In this document: piece by piece, positions 1-7,055 of the stretch
How positions within the stretch are numbered: position 1 is the stretch's first letter
How the letters are laid out: each line of letters opens with the position of its first letter
Assembly: GCA_947455585.1 (NCBI GenBank)
Contig: CANGOY010000001.1
Location: 1-34,363, forward strand
Direction: 5' to 3'
Source of the DNA: Comamonadaceae bacterium
GTDB lineage: Bacteria > Pseudomonadota > Gammaproteobacteria > Burkholderiales > Burkholderiaceae_C
DNA: 34,363 nt
Position numbers and translations under genes: made by a program
The notes under the pieces: model-generated
Databases searched by the model: none
Told to the model about the DNA's origin: nothing
The model's input: only the letters and a program-made list of their open reading frames with translations

Positions 1-347
1 AACGCGCCATTGAAATTCACATCCACCGAACGGCGCCAGTCTTCACCCGTCAAATCACCGGGCATGGTGGCGGGCAAAAAGATGCCGGCGTTGTTGAACA
101 GCAAATCCAAGCGGCCATAGTTCACGCGCACCTGCTCAAACAGTTTGGCCACCTCGTTCTCATTGCTCACATCACAAGGCACAGCCAAAGCATTGCCAGC
201 ATTCGCGCCCGCCGCTTGCACGGTAGCTTGCAGCGCATCCGCACGACGCCCCACCAACACCACCTTCCAACCTTCGGCCAACAACGCCAATGCGCATGCT
301 TTGCCAATGCCTGAACTGGCGCCTGTGACGATTGCTACTTTGCTCAT
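1..347 (-). CDS. SDR family NAD(P)-dependent oxidoreductase (3' end beyond window)
   Basis: This is the N-terminal 115 residues of a short-chain dehydrogenase/reductase; the rest lies left of position 1. The protein opens with the Rossmann nucleotide-binding motif TGASSGIG at about residues 7-14, then VGRR after beta-2, a CDV segment (the Asp that contacts adenine), and the NNAG motif near residue 90. These are family hallmarks. The catalytic Ser/Tyr/Lys region is not in the window, so activity and substrate cannot be judged. I chose the ATG at 347 because GGAG sits about 6 nt upstream. An in-frame ATG at 359 would add four residues but has no such site. The gene is divergent from the lipoprotein gene that starts at 485. 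It is truncated only by the window edge. Confidence 0.9.
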   Translation of the reverse strand, partial: MSKVAIVTGASSGIGKACALALLAEGWKVVLVGRRADALQATVQAAGANAGNALAVPCDVSNENEVAKLFEQVRVNYGRLDLLFNNAGIFLPATMPGDLTGEDWRRSVDVNFNGA

Positions 348-484
348 TGCTTGCTCCATAAAAATTCATTCTTTGCTGTTTAGTCACTGTATGACGCTTT
401 GCATTTTTACTTGTTCAAACGAGGAGATCTGAAATCATTTTTAATATTTAATTACTACAATTTGGTTTTTATTGGAATTTTTAA
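348..484. promoter_or_regulatory. A/T-rich divergent intergenic region
   Basis: This gap separates the divergent SDR and lipoprotein genes. Positions 430-484 are strikingly A/T-rich compared with the rest of the window and contain a TACAAT -10-like hexamer at about 457-462. I could not pair it with a convincing -35. The ribosome site for the downstream gene is probably the GGAA about 8 nt before the ATG at 485. No small gene or repeat is evident. Confidence 0.35.
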
Positions 485-1195
485 ATGAAAAGAGCTATCC
501 CGTTTTGCATCGCTTTTTTAGTTTGCGGTTGTGGAGGAGGAGGGGGCTCTACCCAAGCGACCAACTACAGTCTAAGCACACCCGTTATTGGCGCTCAACG
601 AATTAGCAACGTCACCATCGTAGATAACTCCAACAACACTATCTCGATGCAAAACGGTTTACGTTTGGTTGTCACTTCAGTGAATGCGGACGGCTCTTTC
701 ACTTATCACGAAGACGACCCAGCGAGTAACACCTATATCGTGAATGGCACCAATTATTCTGTCCGACCTGCCGACATCGCCACCAACACCTTCGGTCAAA
801 CAAAGTCAATCACATACACCGCAAGCAATATCAACTGTGCATTCAGCCCAAATGGAGGAGGTCCAACATACCCCATCCAAATCGACAGCGAGTGGTCGGT
901 TACGTGGTCGGAAACATGTGGAACTTCATCTCCTGTCCTGTATGTTCAAACTGGCAAAGTCGTAGGTGTTGAAACCATCACTGTTCCCGCAGGAACGTTT
1001 ACTGCGCTTCATTTCACGTCAACAACTACTCATACCGACTTCCTAGGAACCACACGAGCCATCAAGACTGACACATATAAAAGAACCAATGATTTGATGA
1101 CCATCAAATCTGAAACAAGCTATTCGTACAGCGGAACACTGCCAGCCAATGGTTATCCAATCACGCGAACAGAAGAACTGCAAAGTGCGCAATAA
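485..1195 (+). CDS. Hypothetical secreted lipoprotein
   Basis: I do not recognise a family. The 236-aa protein begins with a short charged/hydrophobic signal (MKRAIPFCIAFLVCGC) followed by a five-glycine run and Ser/Thr. This is typical of bacterial lipoproteins, with Cys16 the probable lipidated residue. The lipobox is unusual because the -2 position is Cys. The mature part is rich in Thr, Ser, Asn and short hydrophobic alternations, suggesting an all-beta outer-membrane or periplasmic domain. Two isolated cysteines, in NINCAF and SETCGT, could form a disulfide. The codons use more A/T in third positions than the neighbours, and the upstream region is A/T-rich, so the gene may be acquired or weakly constrained. 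It stands alone, and its function is unknown. Confidence 0.8.
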   Translation: MKRAIPFCIAFLVCGCGGGGGSTQATNYSLSTPVIGAQRISNVTIVDNSNNTISMQNGLRLVVTSVNADGSFTYHEDDPASNTYIVNGTNYSVRPADIATNTFGQTKSITYTASNINCAFSPNGGGPTYPIQIDSEWSVTWSETCGTSSPVLYVQTGKVVGVETITVPAGTFTALHFTSTTTHTDFLGTTRAIKTDTYKRTNDLMTIKSETSYSYSGTLPANGYPITRTEELQSAQ

Positions 1196-1260
1196 CGACT
1201 AAGGGCTGCGACTCATACAAGAGCTGCAAAAGCAATCAAGCGGATTGGTAAAGTAAGGCT

Positions 1261-1644
1261 ATGAGCACATTCAACAAAGTCATCCTCTTCACCGACTCCG
1301 ACGGCTTCGCGCGTTTCCGAGAGGAAACGGTAGCGCTAACCGAAGGCAAACCACAAGCGCGTTTGTCGCCCCTCATGTCCAGTGGCGGCATGCAGCTACG
1401 CCGCAGCCCTGTAGGGTTTCGCAGCGACTTTCATTGCACCGACAACCCGCAATGGTTGTTTGTGTTGGAAGGTCAGATGGAAATCTTTTTGCAAGACGGC
1501 ACGTCGCGCGTCTTTGGCCCAGGCGAACACTTTTACTCAGCCGATGTGTTGCCCGCAGGCGCTACGTTTGATGCCAAGGTGCACGGTCACTGGAGCCGCC
1601 AAGTGGGGCCTGACGAACTCGTCACCTTGTTTGTGCGCGGCTAA
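1261..1644 (+). CDS. Small cupin-domain protein
   Basis: A 127-aa single-domain protein. The central stretch FHCTDNPQWLFVLEGQMEIF and the following DGTSRVFGPGEHFYSADVLP carry the Gly-rich turns and beta-strand pattern of the cupin (RmlC-like jelly roll) fold. The canonical first metal motif (HxH with a downstream Glu) is only partly kept: one His in FHCT and the Glu in LEG. A His is present in GEHF, and HGH lies late in the chain. Metal binding is therefore possible but uncertain, and the substrate is unknown. The gene is 65 nt downstream of the lipoprotein gene and convergent with azlD. A role as a small-molecule-binding or isomerase-like cupin is an inference from the fold only. Confidence 0.75.
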   Translation: MSTFNKVILFTDSDGFARFREETVALTEGKPQARLSPLMSSGGMQLRRSPVGFRSDFHCTDNPQWLFVLEGQMEIFLQDGTSRVFGPGEHFYSADVLPAGATFDAKVHGHWSRQVGPDELVTLFVRG

Positions 1645-1657
1645 TTGATGCGCAAGC

Positions 1658-1682
1658 TAAGCCGCGCAGGCTGCGTGGCTTA
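1658..1682. terminator. Hairpin between convergent cupin gene and azlD
   Basis: An inverted repeat with 11-nt arms (1658-1668 and 1672-1682), a 3-nt loop and a single G-T wobble. It sits 14 nt after the cupin stop and overlaps the azlD stop codon. No T-run follows on either strand, so it may act as a bidirectional transcript-end stabiliser rather than a strong intrinsic terminator. Confidence 0.45.
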
Positions 1683-2030
1683 CCAGCCAAGGCCTAGGTG
1701 CAAGGGCAAGTAAACGGCCATACCCAACATGATGGTCAGCAGTACATCACGCTTAGCAAAGTACACCGCCACACCCACCGCTGCTGCAAAGATACGGGCG
1801 TCTTGCCAAGTAGCAATGAGCTGGCCTTGGCTCATCACAATCTCGGGCACAACCACCGCTGACAGCGCGGCGATGGGCGCGTATTGCAGACCGCGCTGCG
1901 CCCAGTGGGGCAAGTGCCATTCGGTGTTACTTAAAAAGAAAAAGCTGCGCGTGACCGCTGTGATGATGGCCAGGCCCACGATGACCCACAGGGTCCATGC
2001 GTCGGTCACGTTCAAGTCTGTGCTGCTCAT
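1680..2030 (-). CDS. azlD: AzlD family branched-chain amino acid transport subunit
   Basis: A 116-aa hydrophobic protein with about four membrane spans. It begins MSSTDLNVTDAW and ends HLGLGW. Motifs include AVTRSFFFLS near residue 25 and a central YAPIAALSAVVVPEI helix, typical of AzlD. The family forms a two-subunit inner-membrane exporter with AzlC for branched-chain amino acids, or azaleucine in Bacillus. The ATG at 2030 overlaps the azlC stop by 4 nt (ATGA) and has AGAGG upstream. The frame stays open far upstream into azlC, but that extension is a shadow of azlC. It is the last gene of the def-fmt-azlC-azlD run. Confidence 0.88.
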   Translation of the reverse strand: MSSTDLNVTDAWTLWVIVGLAIITAVTRSFFFLSNTEWHLPHWAQRGLQYAPIAALSAVVVPEIVMSQGQLIATWQDARIFAAAVGVAVYFAKRDVLLTIMLGMAVYLPLHLGLGW

Positions 2031-2758
2031 GCAAGCCTCTCTTTCGCGGCCTTGAACTGCTCTGCCATCAAGCATGCGAACACCGCCATGAGAATGGCCA
2101 ACACGATGTTGAGTTTCAAAGGCAAGGCGTAGGCGAACACCGCCGCGATGCCCGCGACGATGGCAGACAACACACGCAAACGCGAGCTCGCCAATGAGCA
2201 TTGAATGCCCATCAAACACAAGATGCCCGCAAAGCCTAAGCCCCACGAGGTAGGAATGGCATTGGCCAAAGCAATGCCCAGCAAACTGCACGAAATCCAA
2301 CTGGTCCAGTTGGCAAAACTCAAACCAGCCAAGTAAGCTTCTTGCGTGAGGCGGTGTTCGTCGGAGTGCGCAGGGTGGGCAAAGCGGCGGGTGAACAACA
2401 CATAGACAGGGTCCGTGGTGAAGTAGCCCACCACGATACGCGGCAAGCGCGGGAGGTACATGAGGTAGCCGCGCATGTGCAAGCTGAACACCACAAAGCG
2501 CAAGTTCACGCAAAAGCCCGCGGCCAACACCACCCAAGCAGGCGCACCTGCCACGATGAGTGGTGTAGCCGCCAATTGCGAGCTACCTGCGTAGACGACC
2601 AGCGTCATGAACACGGCCTCAAACACACTCATACCCGACTTGACCAAAGCGACGCCCGTCATGAGCGCCCACGCAATTTGCCCAAAGGCTTGTGGGGCCA
2701 AGTCACGCATGCCGAGTTTGAACTCAGGGTGTTGGTAAAGCTTGCGTTGCCAAAACAT
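2027..2758 (-). CDS. azlC: AzlC family branched-chain amino acid permease
   Basis: A 243-aa polytopic membrane protein. It shows the AzlC signatures LAPQAFGQIAWALMTGVALV near residues 20-40, VYAGSSQLAATPL near residues 56-68, and the conserved LRFVVFSLHMRGYL loop near residues 87-100. Family members export branched-chain amino acids together with AzlD. Its ATG overlaps the fmt stop by one base (TGATG), and its own stop overlaps azlD. Translation of fmt, azlC and azlD is therefore probably coupled. Substrate specificity is a family-level inference. Confidence 0.9.
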   Translation of the reverse strand: MFWQRKLYQHPEFKLGMRDLAPQAFGQIAWALMTGVALVKSGMSVFEAVFMTLVVYAGSSQLAATPLIVAGAPAWVVLAAGFCVNLRFVVFSLHMRGYLMYLPRLPRIVVGYFTTDPVYVLFTRRFAHPAHSDEHRLTQEAYLAGLSFANWTSWISCSLLGIALANAIPTSWGLGFAGILCLMGIQCSLASSRLRVLSAIVAGIAAVFAYALPLKLNIVLAILMAVFACLMAEQFKAAKERLA

Positions 2759-3747
2759 CAGCTAACTTTGTGTGTTGCGTGTGGCTCAAAACATTGGCCA
2801 ACGGCGAGCGGGAAGCCGCGCAAAAAGTCAGCCGCGTTCAAGCGCTTGCCGCCTGCGCGTTGCAGCTCGGTCACGCACAACACGCCTTGGCCACAGGCCA
2901 CGCGCACGCCGTGCTCGTCGGCGCTGAGCACGGTGCCTGCTGGCTTTTGATGTGCGGTGTTTTCTACCGTGGCACGCCACAGCTTGATGACGTCTGCACC
3001 CAGCTGCGCCGATGCGGCGGGGAATGGGTTGAACGCACGCACACGTCGGCCGATGGCTTCGGCCGATTGCAGCCAATCGACAGCAGCTTCGGCTTTTTCA
3101 ATTTTGTGGGCGTAGGTGATACCAGCCTCGGGCTGCTTGACGGGTTGCAGCTTGCCCGCTTGTGCATTGGCCAACGCACGTACCACCAGTGTGCCGCCCA
3201 TGTCGGCCAAGCGGTCGTGCAGGCTGGCGGTGGTGTCTTCTGCGGCAATGTCGAACACATCGGTCAGCAGCATATCGCCGGTGTCGAGGCCTGCGTCCAT
3301 TTGCATGATGACCACGCCGGTTTGCGCGTCACCCGCTTCAATGGCACGGTGAATCGGCGCAGCACCGCGCCAGCGTGGCAAGAGCGATGCATGAATGTTC
3401 AGGCAGCCCAAGCGCGGCGCGTCCAGCGTCCACTGCGGCAAGATGAGGCCATAGGCGGCCACCACCATCACATCGGCCTTTGCCTCGGCAATGGCGACTT
3501 TTGCAGCGGCTGCATCGTCTGGGTATTTACCATCGAGGCGCAGGCTCAACGGTTGAGCCACGGGGATGTTGTGTTGCACGGCCAGCTGCTTCACTGCCGA
3601 GGCTTGCAGCTTCATGCCGCGACCAGCGGGACGGTCGGGCTGGGTCAGCACCAAGGGCACAGTGTGGCCCGCAGCCAAAATTTTAGCCAAGGCCTCAGCC
3701 GCAAATTCGGGCGTGCCGGCAAAGATGACGCGAAGCGAATCACTCAT
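2758..3747 (-). CDS. fmt: Methionyl-tRNA formyltransferase
   Basis: A 329-aa cytoplasmic enzyme that formylates Met-tRNA(fMet) using 10-formyl-tetrahydrofolate, for translation initiation. It is slightly longer than the 315-aa E. coli enzyme. The N-terminal Rossmann core begins RVIFAGTPEFA. The catalytic segment LNIHASLLPRWRGAAPIHRA supplies the Asn and His of the formyltransferase triad and the SLLP motif. DTGDML supplies the Asp. The C-terminal OB-like domain (ITYAHKIEKAEAAVDW onward) binds tRNA. It lies 14 nt downstream of def in the classical def-fmt pair, and its stop is fused to the azlC start. Confidence 0.97.
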   Translation of the reverse strand: MSDSLRVIFAGTPEFAAEALAKILAAGHTVPLVLTQPDRPAGRGMKLQASAVKQLAVQHNIPVAQPLSLRLDGKYPDDAAAAKVAIAEAKADVMVVAAYGLILPQWTLDAPRLGCLNIHASLLPRWRGAAPIHRAIEAGDAQTGVVIMQMDAGLDTGDMLLTDVFDIAAEDTTASLHDRLADMGGTLVVRALANAQAGKLQPVKQPEAGITYAHKIEKAEAAVDWLQSAEAIGRRVRAFNPFPAASAQLGADVIKLWRATVENTAHQKPAGTVLSADEHGVRVACGQGVLCVTELQRAGGKRLNAADFLRGFPLAVGQCFEPHATHKVS

Positions 3748-3761
3748 ATTGGAAGACGCAT

Positions 3762-4268
3762 TTATTCGTCATCGCGCAAAGCTTTGAGCATTTTGGTTTT
3801 GATGCGGTTGCGCTTCAAGGGCGAGAGGTATTCCACAAACACCTTGCCCATCAAGTGGTCCAGTTCGTGCTGAATGCACACGGCCAACAAACCTTCGGCT
3901 TCGATGGTGCGTTCTTTGCCGTGCTCGTCGAGGGCTTTCACCTTCACATGCGTGGCGCGTTCCACGCCGTCGTAAATACCGGGCACAGACAAGCAGCCCT
4001 CGTCGCCTTTGACGCGCTCGTCGCCCATCCAGGTGATTTCGGGGTTGATGAGCACCATGGGCTCGTCGCGCTCTTCAGAGGTATCAATCACCACCAAACG
4101 TTCGTGCACATCCACTTGGCTTGCGGCTAGGCCGATGCCATTGGCGTCGTACATGGTTTCCAGCATGTCGGCAATCAGGGTCTTGATGCGCGCGTCAATT
4201 TCTTTGACGGGCTTGGCGACTGTGTGGAGCTTGGGGTCGGGGAATCGGAGGATGTCTAACTTGGGCAT
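3762..4268 (-). CDS. def: Peptide deformylase
   Basis: A 168-aa metalloenzyme that removes the N-formyl group from nascent proteins. E. coli Def is 169 aa. All three family motifs are intact: NGIGLAASQ (residues 43-51), EGCLSVPG (90-97, metal ligand Cys92) and QHELDHL (133-139, ligands His134 and His138, catalytic Glu135). The basic tail RNRIKTKMLKALRDDE is also typical. It is the first gene of the def-fmt-azlC-azlD operon. The ATG at 4268 is 35 nt from the start of the divergent gene at 4304, so the two promoters must be closely packed or overlapping. Confidence 0.97.
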   Translation of the reverse strand: MPKLDILRFPDPKLHTVAKPVKEIDARIKTLIADMLETMYDANGIGLAASQVDVHERLVVIDTSEERDEPMVLINPEITWMGDERVKGDEGCLSVPGIYDGVERATHVKVKALDEHGKERTIEAEGLLAVCIQHELDHLMGKVFVEYLSPLKRNRIKTKMLKALRDDE

Positions 4269-4303
4269 GTCTGTATTGTAAAAGGCAGGCCTAGAATGAG
4301 CTG

Positions 4304-4636
4304 ATGCGCAAGTTTTGTCTCCTCATTTGCATCAGCTTATTCAGCAGCATGTTTCATGCTGTGGCGATGCCTGTCGAGACTTTGCAGGCACCCGCCATAG
4401 AAGCCGTTGCTGCACTGGAACACCATGCCTGTAGCGAAGAGCCCTCGGCTTCGACTGCCAAGTCGTGCAAACTTAGCGGCCATCTGTGTTGCTTAGGCAT
4501 CACCGCAGCCACGCACACCGAGGTGTTGGCAGCGGCGTACGGCACAGAGTTGTTCAACCCCGTGCTTCACACGCTGGTGTTGCAAGACCACCCCAACAAG
4601 CAGTTCAAGCCACCTAGGCTGTCTCTTCAAAGCTAA
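4304..4636 (+). CDS. Small secreted Cys-containing protein
   Basis: A 110-aa protein that I cannot assign to a named family. Residues 1-22 (MRKFCLLICISLFSSMFHAVAM) look like a cleavable signal peptide ending at a VAM or AVA-type site. The mature protein has a compact Cys/His segment: HHAC, then SCKLSGHLCCLG. This suggests a redox-active or metal-binding periplasmic peptide, reminiscent of small CopL/DUF2946-like proteins, though that similarity is only impressionistic. It lies 48 nt upstream of the DUF6803-like membrane gene on the same strand and is probably co-transcribed with it. A function in metal handling is an inference. Confidence 0.7.
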   Translation: MRKFCLLICISLFSSMFHAVAMPVETLQAPAIEAVAALEHHACSEEPSASTAKSCKLSGHLCCLGITAATHTEVLAAAYGTELFNPVLHTLVLQDHPNKQFKPPRLSLQS

Positions 4637-4684
4637 AACACCCGCGCCCTTTTCAGGGCTGTTGAACTTTGTTTGGAGAAATTT

Positions 4685-5194
4685 ATGAACATGACGCATT
4701 ACATGGAACTGCTCTCGGTGAACCAACCGTGGAACCTGTTGATTTTTATGGCCATCCCCGTGGTGCTGGCCGAGACGCTGACCATCACCGAGTTGTACTT
4801 GCTCTTCACCCGTAATTTCACGGGTTGGGTGCATAGCTTGAACCGCGCAGCGGGCATCACGGTAGGCATTTATTTTGTGGGCGTCATCGCCTACTTGATG
4901 AACACGGCCGTGCTGCCCATCACCCAAGCGGGCGAATGGCGCACCCTCATTGATGTGATTGCCGTGGGTTGCTATTTGATTGGCGGCTTGCCACTCATCT
5001 ACATCGCGCTGCTAGAGCTGGGCATGGTCAACGCAGGCGCGTCAGCCGAAGACAAACGCAAAGTACACGCCATCTGCGTGGCCTTGTTCTTGGTGTTTGG
5101 CCACATCGCCATGATTGCCGGCATGCTTGACCCATCGCTGCTGAGCCACGGCGCTGATGCGGCACCAGACATGCCGATGATGCACAACCACTAA
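4685..5194 (+). CDS. DUF6803-like integral membrane protein
   Basis: A 169-aa protein with four predicted membrane segments (about residues 18-40, 58-80, 93-115 and 125-150). The acidic helix AETLTITELYLLF is near the start. The Met/His-rich C-terminus (HGADAAPDMPMMHNH) could bind a transition metal such as copper. My recollection is that this organisation matches the DUF6803 group, whose function is uncharacterised. I chose the ATG at 4685 because GGAGAA lies 6 nt upstream; an in-frame TTG at 4673 overlaps that ribosome site. It pairs with the secreted Cys protein just upstream. Confidence 0.75.
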   Translation: MNMTHYMELLSVNQPWNLLIFMAIPVVLAETLTITELYLLFTRNFTGWVHSLNRAAGITVGIYFVGVIAYLMNTAVLPITQAGEWRTLIDVIAVGCYLIGGLPLIYIALLELGMVNAGASAEDKRKVHAICVALFLVFGHIAMIAGMLDPSLLSHGADAAPDMPMMHNH

Positions 5195-5207
5195 GCCCGT
5201 TGGGAGC

Positions 5208-5263
5208 GCAAGCTGGCCGTGAGTTTTTATGAATCAAATGTAGGAATTCATCGGCCAGTTTGC
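5208..5263. other. Extended inverted repeat in 5195-5300 gap
   Basis: The 106-nt gap before dprA contains a 12-nt outer stem (5208-5219 with 5252-5263, one G-U wobble) and an inner 6-nt stem (5229-5234 with 5246-5251). They are separated by a 9-nt bulge on one side. No poly-T follows. It could be the transcript end of the upstream pair or a structured leader of dprA. Confidence 0.4.
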
Positions 5264-5300
5264 GAATAGCGTGTAGCCCACATCCAAACGGGAGGGGCAC

Positions 5301-6455
5301 ATGGACAAAAACGAATTACGCGCTTGGCTGCGCCTGAGCATGACCGATGGTGTGAGCAACGATGCTGCACGTCGGCTGCTGGGTTGCTTTGGCAGTCCGC
5401 AAGCGGTGTTTGAACAAACCGAAGCCGCGCTGTGTCAAGTGGCTACGCCGAAGCAAGCGCAAGCCTTGCTGACCGTACCCAACGAGTTGGCCGTGCAATG
5501 CGTGCGCACACACCAGTGGCTGATGTACCAGCCCGACACACACAACCACGCGCTGTGGACACTGGGTGACCCGCACTACCCCGCAGAACTGCTGCAACTG
5601 GCAGACCCACCACTGATGATTTACGTAGCGGGCCAAACCGAGCGCACGCTAGGCAATGCCGTGGCCATTGTGGGCAGCCGCAACCCCACACCGCAAGGCG
5701 CGCAAACGGCTGAACAGTTTGGTGAAGCACTGAGTGCTGCAGGCTTGTGTGTGGTGTCGGGTCTCGCTCTTGGTGTCGATGGTGCGGCGCACAAAGGTGC
5801 ACTGCGTGGCGGTGCAAGCTCTGCAACTGACGGCAAACATTGGCACACCGTCGCAGTGGTGGGCACAGGTCTTGACCGCGTGTACCCACGACAACACCAA
5901 ACACTGGCAGGCCAAATTGCGCTGCACGGCTTGTTGATGAGCGAATACCACTTGGGCACAGCGCCACTGGCGCACCACTTTCCCAAACGCAATCGCATCA
6001 TCGCGGCGCTTGGCTTGGGAACGTTGGTGGTGGAAGCGGCGTTGAAATCCGGCTCACTCATTACGGCCAAGATGGCGCTGGATATGAACCGCGAAGTGCT
6101 GGCCATTCCGGGCTCCATCCACGCCACACAATCGCACGGCTGCCATGCGCTGATTCGCCAAGGGGCGAAGTTGGTGGAAAACGCACAAGACGTGTTGGAA
6201 GAATTGCAGCTGGCACCGCAACAACAAGTCAACTTGTTTGCCGATGCTTTAGAAGGTGAAGCTGATGCAGGCTCGTCTGGCGATGAACACACGCTTCTCG
6301 TTCACATGGGTTTTGTTCCTGTGAGCCTAGACGCCTTGCAAGCCCGCTGCGGGCTAGACACCGCCACACTGCAAGCGCAGCTCCTCACCCTAGAGCTCGA
6401 CGGTGCGGTGGGTCGATTGCCAGGAGGGTTGTTTCAACGACTAGCCTCGGCATGA
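5301..6455 (+). CDS. dprA: DNA processing protein DprA (Smf)
   Basis: A 384-aa cytoplasmic protein that binds incoming single-stranded DNA and loads RecA during natural transformation. E. coli Smf is 374 aa. Residues 1-70 resemble the N-terminal helical SAM-like domain. The extended Rossmann fold begins at GSRNPTPQG (about residue 123) and runs through CVVSGLALGVDGAAHKGAL, GTGLDRVYP, FPKRNRIIAALG and the IPGSIHATQSHGCHALIRQGAKLV block, all strongly conserved in DprA. A C-terminal winged-helix domain (HMGFVPVSLDALQARCGL...) is present. The ATG at 5301 has GGAGG 5 nt upstream. smg follows 103 nt downstream, as in many proteobacteria. Confidence 0.97.
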   Translation: MDKNELRAWLRLSMTDGVSNDAARRLLGCFGSPQAVFEQTEAALCQVATPKQAQALLTVPNELAVQCVRTHQWLMYQPDTHNHALWTLGDPHYPAELLQLADPPLMIYVAGQTERTLGNAVAIVGSRNPTPQGAQTAEQFGEALSAAGLCVVSGLALGVDGAAHKGALRGGASSATDGKHWHTVAVVGTGLDRVYPRQHQTLAGQIALHGLLMSEYHLGTAPLAHHFPKRNRIIAALGLGTLVVEAALKSGSLITAKMALDMNREVLAIPGSIHATQSHGCHALIRQGAKLVENAQDVLEELQLAPQQQVNLFADALEGEADAGSSGDEHTLLVHMGFVPVSLDALQARCGLDTATLQAQLLTLELDGAVGRLPGGLFQRLASA

Positions 6456-6488
6456 TGCGTGATGCGTGGTGCGTGGTGCGTGGTGTGT
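6454..6488. repeat. Five-copy 7-bp tandem repeat after dprA
   Basis: Heptamers GATGCGT, GATGCGT, GGTGCGT, GGTGCGT and GGTGTGT follow each other directly. The first copy starts inside the dprA stop codon. The repeat lies in the dprA-smg gap, where no gene is present. It is probably a slippage-prone microsatellite-like tract. Length variation here could alter dprA-smg spacing but not coding. Confidence 0.75.
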
Positions 6489-6558
6489 GTTCCGTCATGG
6501 GGGTGAACACCGATATTTCGCGTGAGAGTAGAAACGAAAAACATGTATATTGGGTTCC

Positions 6559-7041
6559 ATGTTTGAAGTGCTCGTATTCGTCTATGAAAACTACTGGCGA
6601 GGCGATGCGTGTCCTGAGCTAGAGCAGCTGGGCCGCAAACTCAACGCCGTGGGTTTTAACGTAGAAGACATCCAACAAGCTTTGTCGTGGCTCGACGAGC
6701 TGAACTTGGCATCTCACAAAACCGAACTCATTGACATCAGTCAAGCCAAGCGCGAGCACCACACCGAATCAGCCCACAGCATGCGCGTGTACTCGGTCGC
6801 CGAGCAAGACCACTTGGGTGCAGCGTGCTTGGGCTTCATCAACTTCCTTGAATCTGCCGATGTCCTGTCGCCTCACATGCGCGAAATCGTGCTGGACCGC
6901 GCGATGGCCATTCCCGGCAACCCCCTCCATTTAGACGACCTCAAAATCATCGTGCTCATGGTTTACTGGAGCATCGGCCTAGAGCCCGATGCACTGGTGC
7001 TGGATGAGTTGTGCGACGACGCAGATCGCGTCGCACACTGA
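6559..7041 (+). CDS. smg: Smg family protein (DUF494)
   Basis: A 160-aa acidic, helical cytoplasmic protein; E. coli Smg is 157 aa. The N-terminus MFEVLVFVYENYWR and the following LEQLGRKLNAVGFNVEDIQQALSWLDEL match the family strongly. The C-terminal half contains LDDLKIIVLMVYWS, also conserved. The molecular role is unknown, although the gene is very often next to dprA and topA, as here next to dprA. I use the ATG at 6559 because the family begins MF[ED]VL; the TTG at 6550 adds three unlikely residues. No clear Shine-Dalgarno is visible. Its stop lies 14 nt from that of the convergent livM. Confidence 0.92.
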   Translation: MFEVLVFVYENYWRGDACPELEQLGRKLNAVGFNVEDIQQALSWLDELNLASHKTELIDISQAKREHHTESAHSMRVYSVAEQDHLGAACLGFINFLESADVLSPHMREIVLDRAMAIPGNPLHLDDLKIIVLMVYWSIGLEPDALVLDELCDDADRVAH

Positions 7042-7055
7042 GCGTTTAACTTGAC

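Noticed and set aside
2297..2313. A perfect 17-bp palindrome (8+1+8) resembling a FadR-like site
   Set aside because: It is inside azlC and encodes a plain Asn-Trp-Thr-Ser-Trp stretch. Its symmetry is explained by the codons and no promoter is nearby.
1680..2537. A 285-codon minus-strand frame ending in azlD
   Set aside because: Only the last 116 codons are AzlD-like. The upstream part reads in another frame through azlC, and a good ATGA-coupled start exists at 2030.
2770..3873. A 367-codon open frame on the plus strand opposite fmt
   Set aside because: It is antisense to the well-supported fmt and def genes and has a composition typical of a shadow frame (His, Gln and Cys rich).
6454..6488. 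Possible CRISPR or iteron array
   Set aside because: The units are only 7 bp with no spacers, no Cas or Rep genes are present and no origin context exists, so it is a simple tandem tract.
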